Notes: generated from the sequence alone by a model not told the origin. A stretch of 64,000 bases of DNA from Polaromonas sp. (GCF_029945685.1 NZ_JAQSDA010000008.1:119091-183090); one strand, 5' to 3'. Shown: positions 36,561 to 46,572, counted from the stretch's first letter. Program-made: numbers and translations.

Positions 36561-37937
36561 ATGACTTCACGCCGCAGCCTATTTGCCATCCTCGCCAGCA
36601 GCCTGCTGCTGGCGGCCTGCGCCACAGCACCCAGCCTTGAATCGCAGCCACCGATTGTTTTTGTGCACGGCAACGGCGACAGCGCTTCCATCTGGCAAAG
36701 CACGGTCTGGCGTTTCGAGTCCAACGGCTGGCCGCGCGAACGCCTGCACGCCATCGACCTGCCCTACCCACTGGCGCGCGACGAGGACGGCAAGGCCCAG
36801 CCGGGACGCACCTCGACCGCGGAACACATGGCCTACCTGAAGGCGGAAGTCGACAAGGTGCTGCAGGCCACGGGCGCCCGCCAGGTGGTGCTGGTGGGCA
36901 ACTCGCGCGGCGGCAACGCCATCCGCAATTACATCTACAACGGCGGCGGCGCCGCGCGCGTGAGCCACGCCATCCTGGGCGGCACGCCCAACCACGGCGT
37001 CTGGGCCACCAAAGGCTTTCGCGAAGCCAACGAGTTTTCCGGCACCGGGCCTTTCTTGACAGGGCTCAATGCGCCCAAGAATGCTGCCGGTGACGAAGTC
37101 AGCGGCCCGGTCAAGTGGCTGACCCTGCGCTCTGACAACAACGATAAATTCGCCCAGCCCGACGGCCTGTGGATAGGCGCCAAAGGCACACCGACCAACG
37201 TGACCTACGAAGGCCCGGCCCTCAAGGGCGCGACCAACCTCGTGCTGCCGCGCGTGGACCACCGCGAGACTTCGTTTTCTCCCGCTGCGTTTGAGGCAAC
37301 CTACCGTTTCATCACCGGCCGGGCGCCCCAGTCGTCAACCATCCAGAGTGAAACACCGGTGGTGCTGAACGGCAAGATCACCGGCCTGGGCCTGCGCCCG
37401 ACCGACCCGGCGTCGGGCAACTATTCGAACAACCTGCCGCTGCCCGGCGCGCAACTCACGGTCTACGCCACCGACGCAGCCACCGGTGCACGCCTTGGCA
37501 ACGCGGTGCACAGCAAAACGGTGGGTGCCGATGGCCTCTGGGGCCCCTTCACCGCCCAGCCCGGCACGCCCTATGAGTTTGTCATCAGCGCGCCAGGGTA
37601 TGCGACCACCCACATCTACCGCAGTCCGTTTGCACGCTCCAGCCAACTGATTCACATGCGTGCAGACCGACCCGCCGAGGCCGACAAGAGCGCCAGGTCC
37701 AGCGTCACCCTGACCCGGCCGCGCGGCTACTTCGACGCGACGCGCGACAAGATGTCCTTCGATGGCAAAGCGCTGCCTGGCGTGCCGCCAGCGGGCGCAG
37801 GCGTGTCGAGTTCCAAGATCAACCTGAGCCAGGACGGTGTTCGCCCGATTTCAGCGGAGTTCAACGGCGAAAAAATCACGGGGCGGACCTGGCCCATGGC
37901 GGAGGGGCACCTGGTGGTGCTGGAGCTGACCTACTGA
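36561..37937 (+). CDS. Lipoprotein alpha/beta hydrolase
   Basis: A 458-residue hydrolase with a lipoprotein signal: SSLLLAAC gives a lipidated Cys at about residue 20. The alpha/beta-hydrolase domain (about 30-260) has the oxyanion segment IVFVHGNGDSASIW and the nucleophile elbow GNSRGG; the His is probably in RVDHRETSFS. A C-terminal beta-rich domain (about 280-458), with QLTVYATDAATGARLG and PYEFVISAPGYATTHIYRSP, resembles carbohydrate- or protein-binding modules. Such two-domain lipoproteins occur near polyhydroxyalkanoate or ester degradation genes, but none are here, so the ester substrate is unknown. GGGAGA precedes the ATG. Confidence 0.8.
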   Translation: MTSRRSLFAILASSLLLAACATAPSLESQPPIVFVHGNGDSASIWQSTVWRFESNGWPRERLHAIDLPYPLARDEDGKAQPGRTSTAEHMAYLKAEVDKVLQATGARQVVLVGNSRGGNAIRNYIYNGGGAARVSHAILGGTPNHGVWATKGFREANEFSGTGPFLTGLNAPKNAAGDEVSGPVKWLTLRSDNNDKFAQPDGLWIGAKGTPTNVTYEGPALKGATNLVLPRVDHRETSFSPAAFEATYRFITGRAPQSSTIQSETPVVLNGKITGLGLRPTDPASGNYSNNLPLPGAQLTVYATDAATGARLGNAVHSKTVGADGLWGPFTAQPGTPYEFVISAPGYATTHIYRSPFARSSQLIHMRADRPAEADKSARSSVTLTRPRGYFDATRDKMSFDGKALPGVPPAGAGVSSSKINLSQDGVRPISAEFNGEKITGRTWPMAEGHLVVLELTY

Positions 37938-38029
37938 GGTTCTGAAATCACCGCTCGGCAATGGGAGCTGAGCGTGTCGAAGTCCGCTCGGAGACAGGGA
38001 CACCCTCGCGTATCGTGCGAACAGGGTTA

Positions 38030-38086
38030 GCTATCATTTTAATAGCTACCTACGCTTTCTCCGCAAGGGCTGGGGGCAATTTATTG
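38030..38086 (+). repeat. R1 repeat, copy 8 (intergenic)
   Basis: Head GCTATCATTTTAATAGC (38030-38046), body TACCTACGCTTTCTCCGCAA then GGGCTGGGGGCAATTT. It is the best-preserved copy and serves as a reference. It lies in the 273-base gap 37938-38210, which otherwise holds only a diverged GCTGAGCGTGTCGAAG repeat. Confidence 0.85.
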
Positions 38087-38210
38087 CCGCACGCTGGCGA
38101 CACCCGCCTGCCCGATGCCCAAAACAAGGAAGGTCAGGCCCGGTGGGCTTGCTGTCCGGGCCGCTCGCGGATGTCTGAACTCAGGAAATTTGCAACGGAA
38201 GCCGCCCAGC

Positions 38211-38783
38211 TTACACCAGCAAACGCGATGTCCTCGGCACGTGCGCCATCAAAAACTCCATCTGGTCCGCCAGGATGCGGCGGTTGCGCAAAATGAAGTC
38301 TTCCCACAGGCTGGGCACGTACGGTGTGTAGAGCAGCGGCATGTGCGCCTGCTCGGGGGTGCGGCTGCTTTTGCGGTGGTTGCAGGCGCGGCAGGCGGTG
38401 ACCACATTCATCCAGGTGTCGATGCCGTTCTGCGCGAACGGGATGATGTGTTCGCGGGTCAGGTCTTCTTCGTGGAAATGGTCGCCGCAGTAGGCGCACA
38501 CATTGCGGTCGCGGGCGAACAGCTTGCTGTTGGTGAGCCCGGGCTTGAGGTCGAAGGGGTTGATGTTGGGCACGCCCTTGGTGCCGATGATGCTGTTGAC
38601 GTTGATGATGGACTGGTTGCCGGTGATGGCGTTGTGGCCACCGTGAAACGTGGCCACCTGCGCACCCATCTCCCAGCGCACTTCATCCGAGGCATAGTGC
38701 AGCACGGCTTGTTCGAGGCTGATCCACGATTGCGGCAACCCCTGGGCTGAGAGTTTCAAGACCTTCAAACGAACCTCCAACAT
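38211..38783 (-). CDS. HNH endonuclease family protein
   Basis: A 190-residue protein with an HNH nuclease core: CAYCGDHFHEEDLTREHIIP (about 106-125), then VVTACRACNHRKS with a second CxxC pair for a structural zinc and the Asn-His pair. The N-terminal region (about 1-95) has no domain that I recognise. It is a standalone chromosomal family in Burkholderiales next to ribF, with no methylase or restriction partner nearby, so a role in restriction is not supported. It is divergent from ribF across 146 bases. Confidence 0.8.
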   Translation of the reverse strand: MLEVRLKVLKLSAQGLPQSWISLEQAVLHYASDEVRWEMGAQVATFHGGHNAITGNQSIINVNSIIGTKGVPNINPFDLKPGLTNSKLFARDRNVCAYCGDHFHEEDLTREHIIPFAQNGIDTWMNVVTACRACNHRKSSRTPEQAHMPLLYTPYVPSLWEDFILRNRRILADQMEFLMAHVPRTSRLLV

Positions 38784-38929
38784 TTAAAAAAAACGCTTGG
38801 AAACCGGACTTAAACTGCTTGAGCCCTCAATATACAGTGAATTTGTGACAAAGCCTGATCACAAGCCCCTTTAAGGCGCCGGGGCCGCATGGACCCGGCC
38901 CGAAGTGCTATTAAAACGATAATAAAACG

Positions 38930-40039
38930 ATGAAAGTTTTCCGCGGCTACCAGCATCCCCAGCTTGCGGCGCAGTGCGCGCTGACGATTGGCAATTTCGA
39001 CGGCGTGCACCGCGGCCACCAGGCCATGCTGGCGCTGCTGAAAAACGAGGCGCAGCACCGGGGCGTGCCCAGCTGCGTGATGAGCTTCGAGCCCCATCCG
39101 CGCGACTACTTCGCCGCCGTGGCGCGCAAGCCCGAGCTGGCGCCGGCGCGTATCGCCACGCTGCGCGACAAGCTGACCGAGCTGGCGCGTTGCGGCATCG
39201 ACCAGTGTGTGGTGCTGCCTTTCAATGCCCGGCTGGCCGCCCAGCCGGCCCAGGCTTTCATCGAGGACGTGCTGGTGCGCGGCCTGGGCGCGCGTTACGT
39301 GCTGGTGGGCGACGACTTCCGTTTTGGTGCCAAACGCGCCGGCGACTACGCCATGCTCGACGCCGCCGGGGAGCAGCTGGGTTTTGACGTGGCCCGCATG
39401 AACAGCTACGAGATACCGGACCCCCACGCTCGGACCTACCTCGCTGCCCCCCAAGGGGGCGTGCCCGCCTCGGGGCGGCCCGGCGGCGGGCGCAGCACCC
39501 GCGTGTCGAGTTCAGCCGTGCGTGAAGCCCTGGGCCAGGGCCAGATGGGCCGCGTGGCCAGCCTGCTTGGCCGGCCTTACAGCATTTCCGGCCACGTGGT
39601 CCATGGCCGCAAGCTCGGGCGCGAGTTGGGTTTTCGCACCCTGAACCTGCGCTTTTCCCACTGGAAACCGGCCGCCAGCGGGATTTTTGCGGTGCAGGTG
39701 TTCGGCCTGTCGGACCAGCCCGTGCCCGGTGTCGCCAACCTGGGCATCCGGCCCTCGCTGGACCCCGACGACGTCAACGGCGGACGTGTGCTGCTGGAGA
39801 CCCATTGCCTGGCCTGGCCGGCCGGCTTGGGGCCGGAGGAGGCATACGGTAAAATCATCCGGGTGGAACTGCTACACAAACTGCACGACGAACTGAAATA
39901 CGACGGTCTGGACAGCCTCAAGGCGGGCATCACCAGGGACTGCGACGATGCGCGGGCATTTTTTGCCGAGGCCGCAAAGTCATTTTCAGCCTCCATGCAC
40001 ACGGAAACCAGCCGCCAGACCACACGCGACCGAATTTAG
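38930..40039 (+). CDS. ribF: Bifunctional riboflavin kinase / FAD synthetase
   Basis: A 369-residue enzyme that makes FMN and then FAD. The N-terminal FAD synthetase domain has TIGNFDGVHRGHQAML; FEPHPRDYF and VGDDFRFGAKRAGDY follow. The C-terminal riboflavin kinase domain has SISGHVVHGRKLGRELGFRTLNL (family: GFPTANL) and the strand VANLGIRPSL. It is longer than usual (E. coli 313). Residues about 163-188 (PDPHARTYLAAPQGGVPASG and RPGGG) lie exactly between the two domains, just before the conserved RVSSSAVREAL, and are encoded by an R2 repeat. The last about 20 residues are also extra. It precedes ileS-lspA, a conserved cluster. Confidence 0.93.
   Translation: MKVFRGYQHPQLAAQCALTIGNFDGVHRGHQAMLALLKNEAQHRGVPSCVMSFEPHPRDYFAAVARKPELAPARIATLRDKLTELARCGIDQCVVLPFNARLAAQPAQAFIEDVLVRGLGARYVLVGDDFRFGAKRAGDYAMLDAAGEQLGFDVARMNSYEIPDPHARTYLAAPQGGVPASGRPGGGRSTRVSSSAVREALGQGQMGRVASLLGRPYSISGHVVHGRKLGRELGFRTLNLRFSHWKPAASGIFAVQVFGLSDQPVPGVANLGIRPSLDPDDVNGGRVLLETHCLAWPAGLGPEEAYGKIIRVELLHKLHDELKYDGLDSLKAGITRDCDDARAFFAEAAKSFSASMHTETSRQTTRDRI
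39418..39497 (+). repeat. R2 repeat, copy 3 (inside ribF)
   Basis: Starts CCCCCACGCTCGG and contains CGCTGCCCCCCAAGGGGGC and a GC-rich arm, matching the start and first hairpin of the copies at 19332 and 43464. The second hairpin is diverged (GCCTCGGGGCGGCCC). The repeat is open in the ribF frame. Confidence 0.65.
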
Positions 40040-40147
40040 ACGATCTCGTCGCCTCTGGCCCCGCCCCTGCCTCCCGGCGAACGGCTTTCTTCCCGACCCG
40101 TCTTCCGGCGGCTTGGCCTCATCAGGCCGCTTCAACAAGAGCATCCC

Positions 40148-42967
40148 ATGTCCGACAACAAAACCGACTACCGCAGCACCCTGAACCTGCCCGACACCCC
40201 CTTTCCCATGCGCGGCGACCTGCCCAAACGCGAAGCCGGCTGGGTCAAGGAATGGGACGACAAGGGCATCTACAAGAAGCTGCGCGACGTGCGCGCCGGC
40301 AAACCGAAGTTTGTGCTGCATGACGGCCCGCCGTATGCCAACGGCCAGATCCACATCGGCCACGCAGCCAACAAGATCCTGAAAGACATGATCGTCAAGG
40401 CGCGCCAGCTCAAGGGGCTGGATGCGGTGTATGTGCCGGGCTGGGACTGCCACGGCCTGCCGATCGAAAACGCCATCGAAAAACTCCATGGCCGCAATCT
40501 TTCAAGAGACGACGTGCAGGCCAAAAGCCGCGCTTTTGCCACCGGGCAGATCGCACAGCAGAAAGAGGACTTCAAGCGCCTGGGCGTGCTGGGTGAATGG
40601 GCCAACCCCTACCTGACCATGAACCCCGGCAACGAAGCCGACGAGATCCGCGCGCTCAAACGAATCATGGAACGCGGTTTTGTCTACCGCGGTCTCAAGC
40701 CTGTCTACTGGTGTTTCGACTGCGGCTCCTCGCTGGCCGAGTTCGAGATCGAATACGCCGACAAAAAATCGCAGACCCTGGACGTCGGCTTCCAGTGCGG
40801 CCAGCCCGACAGGCTGGCCGCCGCTTTCGGCCTGCAAAGCCTGGCCAAGGACGCTTATGCCGTGATCTGGACCACGACCGCGTGGACCATCCCCGCCAAC
40901 CAGGCGCTGAACCTGAACCCCGATCTGGACTACGCACTGGTCGATACCGAGCGCGGCATCCTGCTGCTGGCCGCTTCGCTGGTAGACAAGTGCATGGAGC
41001 GTTACCAGCTCACCGGCACGGTGCTGGCCACCACCGCCGGCAAACACCTGGCGCTGATCAATTTCAGACACCCGCTGTACGACGTGGATGCTGGTTACCG
41101 GCGCCTGAGCCCGGTCTTCCTGGCCGACTACGCCACCGCCGACGACGGTACCGGCATCGTGCACTCCTCGCCGGCCTACGGCGTGGAAGACTTCAACTCC
41201 TGTGTGGCCAACGGCATCGCCTACGACGACATCCTGAACCCGGTGCAGGGCAACGGCCGTTACGTCGATGACCTGCCGCTGTTCGGCGGCCTGAACATCT
41301 GGAAAGCCGCGCCGCTGGTGACCGAGGCGCTGCGCGAGGCCGGCCGCCTGTTTGCCACGCATGACATCGTGCACAGCTACCCGCATTGCTGGCGCCACAA
41401 GACGCCGGTGATCTACCGCGCCGCCGCCCAGTGGTTCATCCGCATGGACGAGGGCGAAGGCGTGTTCACCAAGGACAAGGCGCCGCGCACCCTGCGCCAG
41501 CTGGCGCTGGCCGCGATCGAGGAAACCAGCTTCTACCCGGAAAACGGCAGAACCCGCCTGCACGACATGATTGCCGGCCGGCCCGACTGGTGCATCAGCC
41601 GCCAGCGCAACTGGGGCGTGCCCTTGCCGTTTTTTGTTCACACCGCCACCGGTGAGTTGCACCCGCGCACCATGGCGATCATGGACCAGGCCGCCGCCAT
41701 GGTGGAGGCCGGTGGCATCGAGGCCTGGAGCAAGGCCAGCGCCGAGTCCATCATCGGAGCAGATGCGCCGGATTACATCAAGAGCACCGACATCCTCGAC
41801 GTCTGGTTTGACTCGGGCACCACCCATTTCCACGTGCTCAAGCGCAGCCATGCCGAACAGTCGGCCTGGCCGGCCGACCTGTACCTCGAAGGCCACGACC
41901 AGCACCGCGGCTGGTTCCACTCCTCACTGCTCACCTCGTGCGCGATGTACGACCACGCGCCCTACAAGGGCCTGCTGACGCACGGCTTCACGGTGGACGG
42001 CAAGGGCCGCAAGATGAGCAAGAGCGAAGGCAACGTCGTGGCGCCGCAGGAGATCTCGGGCAAGCTGGGGGCCGAAATCATCCGCCTCTGGTGCGCATCC
42101 ACCGACTACTCGGGCGACCTGGCCATCGACGACAAGATCCTGGCCCGTGTGGTGGACGCCTACCGCCGCATCCGCAACACGCTGCGTTTTTTGCTGGCCA
42201 ATGCCAGCGACTTCGACCCGGCCCAGGACACCGTTCCGCTGGAGCAGATGCTGGAAATCGACCGTTACGCGTTGAGCCGCGCAGCCCAGCTGCAGGCCGA
42301 CATCCTGGCGCATTACGAGGTCTACGAGTTCCACCCGGTGGTCTCCAAACTGCAGATCTACTGCAGCGAAGACCTGGGCTCCTTCTACCTCGACATCCTG
42401 AAAGACCGGCTGTACACCACCGCACCGAAGTCGCTGGCCCGGCGCAGCGCGCAGACGGCCTTGCACCAGATCACCCACGCCATGCTGCGCTGGATGGCGC
42501 CGTTTTTGAGCTTCACGGCCGAAGAAGCCTGGCAGGTGTTCGGCAGCTCGGAGTCCATCTTCATGGAAACCTATGCCGACCTGGCCGCGCCCGACGAGGC
42601 CCTGCTGGCCAAATGGACACGCATCCGCGAACTGCGTGATGCGGTCAACAAGGACATCGAGGCGCTGCGCGCCGACGGCAAGGTCGGCTCATCGCTGCAG
42701 GCCAGGGTGAGCCTGGAAGTCACCGCCGACGACCACGCCCTGCTGGCCAGCCTTGGCGAGGATCTGAAGTTCGTCTTCATCACTTCCGCTATTGATTTAA
42801 TAGCTGGAGGCGCACAATCCATAAGGACTGAAGCCAGTTCTGCCGTGAAGTGTGAGCGCTGCTGGCATTACCGCGAGGACGTAGGCCACGACGCTGCGCA
42901 CCCGACAATCTGCGGCCGTTGCACCAGCAACCTGTTCGGTGCAGGGGAAGAAAGGAAGTACGCCTGA
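40148..42967 (+). CDS. ileS: Isoleucyl-tRNA synthetase
   Basis: A 939-residue class I synthetase. The HIGH motif is HIGHAAN (69-72) and KMSKS is at about 621-625. The CP1 editing domain lies between ([14 protein letters not shown], about 338-351). The C-terminal zinc site uses Cys902, Cys905, and the pair in ICGRC (about 922 and 925). Residues about 880-898 ([16 protein letters not shown]) just before the zinc module are encoded by an R1 repeat, in a region that varies among IleS proteins. The stop codon overlaps the lspA start by one base (TGATG), so translation is probably coupled. Confidence 0.97.
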   Translation: MSDNKTDYRSTLNLPDTPFPMRGDLPKREAGWVKEWDDKGIYKKLRDVRAGKPKFVLHDGPPYANGQIHIGHAANKILKDMIVKARQLKGLDAVYVPGWDCHGLPIENAIEKLHGRNLSRDDVQAKSRAFATGQIAQQKEDFKRLGVLGEWANPYLTMNPGNEADEIRALKRIMERGFVYRGLKPVYWCFDCGSSLAEFEIEYADKKSQTLDVGFQCGQPDRLAAAFGLQSLAKDAYAVIWTTTAWTIPANQALNLNPDLDYALVDTERGILLLAASLVDKCMERYQLTGTVLATTAGKHLALINFRHPLYDVDAGYRRLSPVFLADYATADDGTGIVHSSPAYGVEDFNSCVANGIAYDDILNPVQGNGRYVDDLPLFGGLNIWKAAPLVTEALREAGRLFATHDIVHSYPHCWRHKTPVIYRAAAQWFIRMDEGEGVFTKDKAPRTLRQLALAAIEETSFYPENGRTRLHDMIAGRPDWCISRQRNWGVPLPFFVHTATGELHPRTMAIMDQAAAMVEAGGIEAWSKASAESIIGADAPDYIKSTDILDVWFDSGTTHFHVLKRSHAEQSAWPADLYLEGHDQHRGWFHSSLLTSCAMYDHAPYKGLLTHGFTVDGKGRKMSKSEGNVVAPQEISGKLGAEIIRLWCASTDYSGDLAIDDKILARVVDAYRRIRNTLRFLLANASDFDPAQDTVPLEQMLEIDRYALSRAAQLQADILAHYEVYEFHPVVSKLQIYCSEDLGSFYLDILKDRLYTTAPKSLARRSAQTALHQITHAMLRWMAPFLSFTAEEAWQVFGSSESIFMETYADLAAPDEALLAKWTRIRELRDAVNKDIEALRADGKVGSSLQARVSLEVTADDHALLASLGEDLKFVFITSAIDLIAGGAQSIRTEASSAVKCERCWHYREDVGHDAAHPTICGRCTSNLFGAGEERKYA
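42788..42844 (+). repeat. R1 repeat, copy 9 (inside ileS)
   Basis: Head GCTATTGATTTAATAGC (42788-42804), body TGGAGGCGCACAATCC then ATAAGGACTGAAGCCAGTT. It is read in frame on its own strand as [11 protein letters not shown]. The SDR copy (56644) is read in the same frame of the head (LIA). Confidence 0.78.
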
Positions 42968-43464
42968 TGACCAGAACCACCTTCGGAACCACCTCCCCCA
43001 GCCTGCTGCCCTGGCTGGGCCTGGCGCTGATCCTCCTGATTGCCGACCAGTTCACCAAGGTGCTGATCCTGGGCTACTACCAGCTCGGGGACGCGACCTA
43101 TGTCACCTCCTTTTTCAACGTGGTGCGGGTGCACAACACTGGCGCCGCGTTTTCCTTCCTGGCTTCCGCGTCGGGCTGGCAACGCTGGTTCTTCACCGCC
43201 ATCGGCATCGCGGCGGCGCTGTTCATCCTGTGGATGCTCAAGTCGCACGCGGGGCAAAAGCTGTTCTCCTTTGCGCTGGCCTGCATTCTGGGCGGCGCGG
43301 TCGGCAACGTGATTGACCGCACCATGCACGGCTACGTGGTTGACTTTCTGGACTTCCACTACGCCGGCTGGCACTTCCCCGCGTTCAACGTGGCCGACAG
43401 CGCCATCACCATCGGCGCCATCTGCCTGGTGCTGGACGAATTGCTGCGCGTGAAAAAAAGTTAG
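42967..43464 (+). CDS. lspA: Lipoprotein signal peptidase (signal peptidase II)
   Basis: A 165-residue inner-membrane aspartic protease that cuts prolipoproteins before the lipidated Cys. Four membrane helices are visible (about 15-33, 73-92, 98-115, 143-160). Catalytic aspartates are Asp126 in YVVDF and Asp144 in FNVADS, with the preceding GNVIDR motif. Start at 42967 overlaps the ileS stop. The stop is immediately followed by an R2 repeat. Confidence 0.96.
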   Translation: MTRTTFGTTSPSLLPWLGLALILLIADQFTKVLILGYYQLGDATYVTSFFNVVRVHNTGAAFSFLASASGWQRWFFTAIGIAAALFILWMLKSHAGQKLFSFALACILGGAVGNVIDRTMHGYVVDFLDFHYAGWHFPAFNVADSAITIGAICLVLDELLRVKKS

Positions 43465-43555
43465 CCCCCACGCTCCGCCGCTACGCCGGTCGCTTCCCCC
43501 CGAGGGGGCACTGCGCCTGCGGTCCGGCGAAGCCGGTCCCGCGGCCCCTGCTTGC
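43464..43555 (+). repeat. R2 double-hairpin repeat, copy 2 (after lspA)
   Basis: Starts with the G of the lspA TAG stop (GCCCCCACGC). Hairpin 1 is CCCCCCGAGGGGG; hairpin 2 is GCGGTCCGGC-GAA-GCCGGTCCCGC; then GGCCCCTGCTTG. The placement at the stop codon is the same as for trxB. Confidence 0.75.
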
Positions 43556-43650
43556 GGGAGATTGCCATCGTTTTTCCCCGGATCGCCACTTGGCGTTTCG
43601 AAGAATGCCTCCCAAGCAGCGCACCGGCGTTATAGTGGCCCTCAACACTT

Positions 43651-45318
43651 ATGAAGCATTTGTTGAATTTGCTGGCCGCCATCGCGCTGCTGGTCTGGGG
43701 TACCCATCTGGTTCGAACCGGCATCCTGCGGGTGTTCGGAGCCAATTTACGCCACGTGTTGTCGCGCAGCATCGGCAACCGGTTCACCGCCGCCCTGTCA
43801 GGCATCGGCGTGACCGCGCTGGTGCAGTCCAGCACCGCCACCTCGCTGATCGTGTCCTCCTTTGTCGGCCAGGGGATGATCGCATTGCCGCTGGCCCTGG
43901 CCGTGATGCTGGGCGCCGACATCGGCACCAGCCTGATGGCCGTGGTGTTCTCGTTTGACCTGTCCTGGCTCTCGCCCCTGTTCATCTTCACCGGCGTGGT
44001 GCTCTTCATCTCGCGCCAGACCACCAATGTCGGACGTTTTGGCCGCATCCTGATCGGCCTGGGGCTGATGCTGCTGGCGCTGCGCCTGGTGACGGACTCG
44101 ACCGCAGTGCTGACCTCGAACGCGGCCGTCAAGGCCCTGCTCGGCACACTCAGCAGCGACCTGCTGCTGGAGATCACGGTCGGTGCGGTGCTGGCGGTGG
44201 TGTCCTACTCCAGCCTGGCCATCGTGCTGCTGACGGCCACGCTGGCGGCCTCGGGCGTGATTCCGCTGGACGTGGCACTCGGGCTGGTGCTGGGCGCCAA
44301 CCTCGGCAGCGGCCTGCTGGCGGTGCTGACCACGGCCCGCTCCGCCATCGAAGTGCGGCAGGTGCCTCTGGGCAACTTCCTTTTCAAGCTGCTCGGCGTC
44401 GCTGCCGCCGCACCCCTTGTCGGCCTGTGGCTGCGACATGTGCGCCCCCTCCTCGGTGAGGCCGCCACCACGGTCGTCTTGTTTCACCTGATGTTCAACG
44501 TGCTGGTCGGGCTGGTGTTCATCACCTTGACGCAGGTGGTGGCGCGCTGGGTGGAAAAACTCCTGCCGCGCCCGGTCAAAGGTGCCGCGGCCGGCGGCCG
44601 CCCGCACCACCTGGACCCGTCGGCGCTGACGACCCCGTCGCTGGCCATCTCGTGCGCCGCCCGCGAAGCCCTGCACCAGGCCGACGTGGTCGAGAGCATG
44701 CTGATCGGCATGCTGGAGGTCATGCGCCGCAACGACCTGCGGCTGGCCGAAGACCTGCGCAAGATGGATGACACGGTGGACGAGCTGTACTCGGCCATCA
44801 AGTACTACCTGACCAAGATCTCGCGCGAGGCCCTGGGCGAGGAGGAAAGCCGGCGCTGGACCGACATCATCAGCTTCACCATCAACATGGAGCAGATCGG
44901 CGACATCATCGAACGCGTGCTGATCGACATCGAGGACAAGAAGATCAAGCCGGGACGCAACTTCTCGGAAGCCGGCATGGCCGAGATCTGCGAGTTGCAC
45001 CAGCGCCTGCTCGACAACCTGCGCCTGGGCATGAGCGTGTTCCTCAACGGCAGTGTGCGCGACGCGAAAAAGCTGCTCGAAGAAAAAGCGCGTTTCCGCG
45101 ACCTGGAGCGCGCCTACGCCACGACACACCTGGGCCGCCTTTCCGAGCGCACCATGCAGAGCATGGAAACCAGTTCACTGCACATCGATTTGATCAGCGA
45201 CCTCAAACGCATCAACTCGCACATCTGCTCCATCGCCTACCCCATCCTCGACTCGGCCGGTGCGCTGGTGCCCAACCGCCTGCGCCAGAGCGCCTTCAGT
45301 GATTCCGTCTCCCGCTGA
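43651..45318 (+). CDS. Na/Pi cotransporter family protein with PhoU domain
   Basis: A 555-residue membrane protein. The N-terminal half holds two Na/Pi-cotransporter repeats with the QSSTATSL motif (ALVQSSTATSLIVSSF) and the second-repeat strand SSLAIVLLTATLAASG, across about eight helices. The C-terminal half (about 345-545) is cytoplasmic and PhoU-like, all helical (ADVVESMLIGMLEVMRRNDL, EQIGDIIERVLIDIEDK). Family members (YjbB, NptA) move phosphate, with YjbB acting as an exporter. Start at 43651 follows a weak ribosome binding site. It is followed after 18 bases by a Bcr/CflA gene. Confidence 0.88.
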   Translation: MKHLLNLLAAIALLVWGTHLVRTGILRVFGANLRHVLSRSIGNRFTAALSGIGVTALVQSSTATSLIVSSFVGQGMIALPLALAVMLGADIGTSLMAVVFSFDLSWLSPLFIFTGVVLFISRQTTNVGRFGRILIGLGLMLLALRLVTDSTAVLTSNAAVKALLGTLSSDLLLEITVGAVLAVVSYSSLAIVLLTATLAASGVIPLDVALGLVLGANLGSGLLAVLTTARSAIEVRQVPLGNFLFKLLGVAAAAPLVGLWLRHVRPLLGEAATTVVLFHLMFNVLVGLVFITLTQVVARWVEKLLPRPVKGAAAGGRPHHLDPSALTTPSLAISCAAREALHQADVVESMLIGMLEVMRRNDLRLAEDLRKMDDTVDELYSAIKYYLTKISREALGEEESRRWTDIISFTINMEQIGDIIERVLIDIEDKKIKPGRNFSEAGMAEICELHQRLLDNLRLGMSVFLNGSVRDAKKLLEEKARFRDLERAYATTHLGRLSERTMQSMETSSLHIDLISDLKRINSHICSIAYPILDSAGALVPNRLRQSAFSDSVSR

Positions 45319-45336
45319 CCGGCAGGACATGCAGCG

Positions 45337-46572
45337 ATGAACCCCGACGCCCAACAGCTCTGGCGCGCCCCGCGCTGGGCGCTGGCGGTGCTGCTGGCCC
45401 TGCTGGGCATGCTCGGGCCGTTTTCCATCGACACCTACATCCCGGCGTTTTCGGGCATTGCGCGTTCGCTGGGTGCCACGCCGGTCGAGATGCAGCAGAC
45501 ACTGTCGGCCTACCTGTTCGGTTTTGCCTTCATGAACCTGTTTCACGGGGCGCTGGCCGACAGCTTCGGTCGCCGACCGGTCGTGCTGTGGGGCATTGCG
45601 ATGTTCACCGTCGCCTCAGCCGGTTGTGCGCTGTCGCAAAGCATTGAACAGTTGGTGTTTTTCCGGGCGCTGCAGGGCCTGTCCACCGGTGCCGGCATCG
45701 TGGTCTCACGCGCCGTGATCCGCGACATGTTCCCGCCGGCGCAGGCGCAGAAGGTGATGAGCCAGGTGACGATTTATTTCGGCGTGGCCCCGGCGATTGC
45801 GCCCATCATCGGCGGCTGGCTGTTTGTGCACCTGAACTGGCACGCGATCTTCTGGTTCCTCACCGGCGTCGGCGTGTTGCTGTGGACGGCCAATTACCGC
45901 CTGTTGCCCGAGACGCTGCATGTGACGCAGCGCCAGCCCTTCAATGTGAAACACCTGATGCGCGGCTACTGGCAGCTCGGCTCCAGCGCGCGTTTTTTCC
46001 TGCTGGCACTGGCCAGCGGCGTGCCCTTCAACGGCATGTTTCTCTACGTGCTGGCGGCGCCCGAGTTCCTGGGCTCGCACCTGGGGCTTGCGCCTACCCA
46101 GTTTTTCTGGTTCTTCGTGCTCACGATTGCCGGCATCATGGCCGGCGCCTGGCTCAGCGGGCGTCTGGCAGGCCGGATCGCACCCAAGCAGCAGATCCGC
46201 CACGGCTTTGTCATCATGCTGGTGGTCGCGGTACTGAACCTGCTGGCCAACCTGCTGTTCAAGGCCCATGTGTCCTGGGCGCTGTTCCCGATTGCCGTGT
46301 TCGCCTTCGGCTGGGCCCTGATGGTGCCGGTGGTGACCTTGCTGGTGCTGGACCTCTACCCCGAGCGGCGCGGCATGGCCTCGTCGCTGCAGGCCTTCAT
46401 CGGCTCGACCGCCAACGGCATTGTGGCCGGCGTGATCGCGCCGCTGATCATGCATTCCACTGTGGCGCTGGCGGCAACGTCACTGCTGATGTTGGGCATC
46501 GGCCTGCTGGCCTGGCTCTACCTGCACCACCGCTGGCCGGAGATCGGCCGGGCGGTGTCGGCTCAGGACTGA
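45337..46572 (+). CDS. Bcr/CflA-family MFS efflux transporter
   Basis: A 411-residue major-facilitator carrier with twelve helices. GPFSIDTYIPAFSGIARSLGAT and MQQTLSAYLFGFAFMNLFHGALADSFGRRPVV contain (in pieces) the Bcr/CflA signature and the motif A loop; RAVIRDMFPPAQAQKVMSQV is typical. The family exports chloramphenicol, bicyclomycin, sulphonamides or cysteine-type metabolites; the substrate here is unknown. It is probably co-transcribed with the Na/Pi gene and overlaps the convergent Nudix gene by 10 bases. Confidence 0.88.
   Translation: MNPDAQQLWRAPRWALAVLLALLGMLGPFSIDTYIPAFSGIARSLGATPVEMQQTLSAYLFGFAFMNLFHGALADSFGRRPVVLWGIAMFTVASAGCALSQSIEQLVFFRALQGLSTGAGIVVSRAVIRDMFPPAQAQKVMSQVTIYFGVAPAIAPIIGGWLFVHLNWHAIFWFLTGVGVLLWTANYRLLPETLHVTQRQPFNVKHLMRGYWQLGSSARFFLLALASGVPFNGMFLYVLAAPEFLGSHLGLAPTQFFWFFVLTIAGIMAGAWLSGRLAGRIAPKQQIRHGFVIMLVVAVLNLLANLLFKAHVSWALFPIAVFAFGWALMVPVVTLLVLDLYPERRGMASSLQAFIGSTANGIVAGVIAPLIMHSTVALAATSLLMLGIGLLAWLYLHHRWPEIGRAVSAQD

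Noticed and set aside
38211..38783. HNH gene as part of a restriction or defence island
   Set aside because: No methyltransferase, helicase or other defence gene is nearby; the neighbours are core genes (ribF, ileS).
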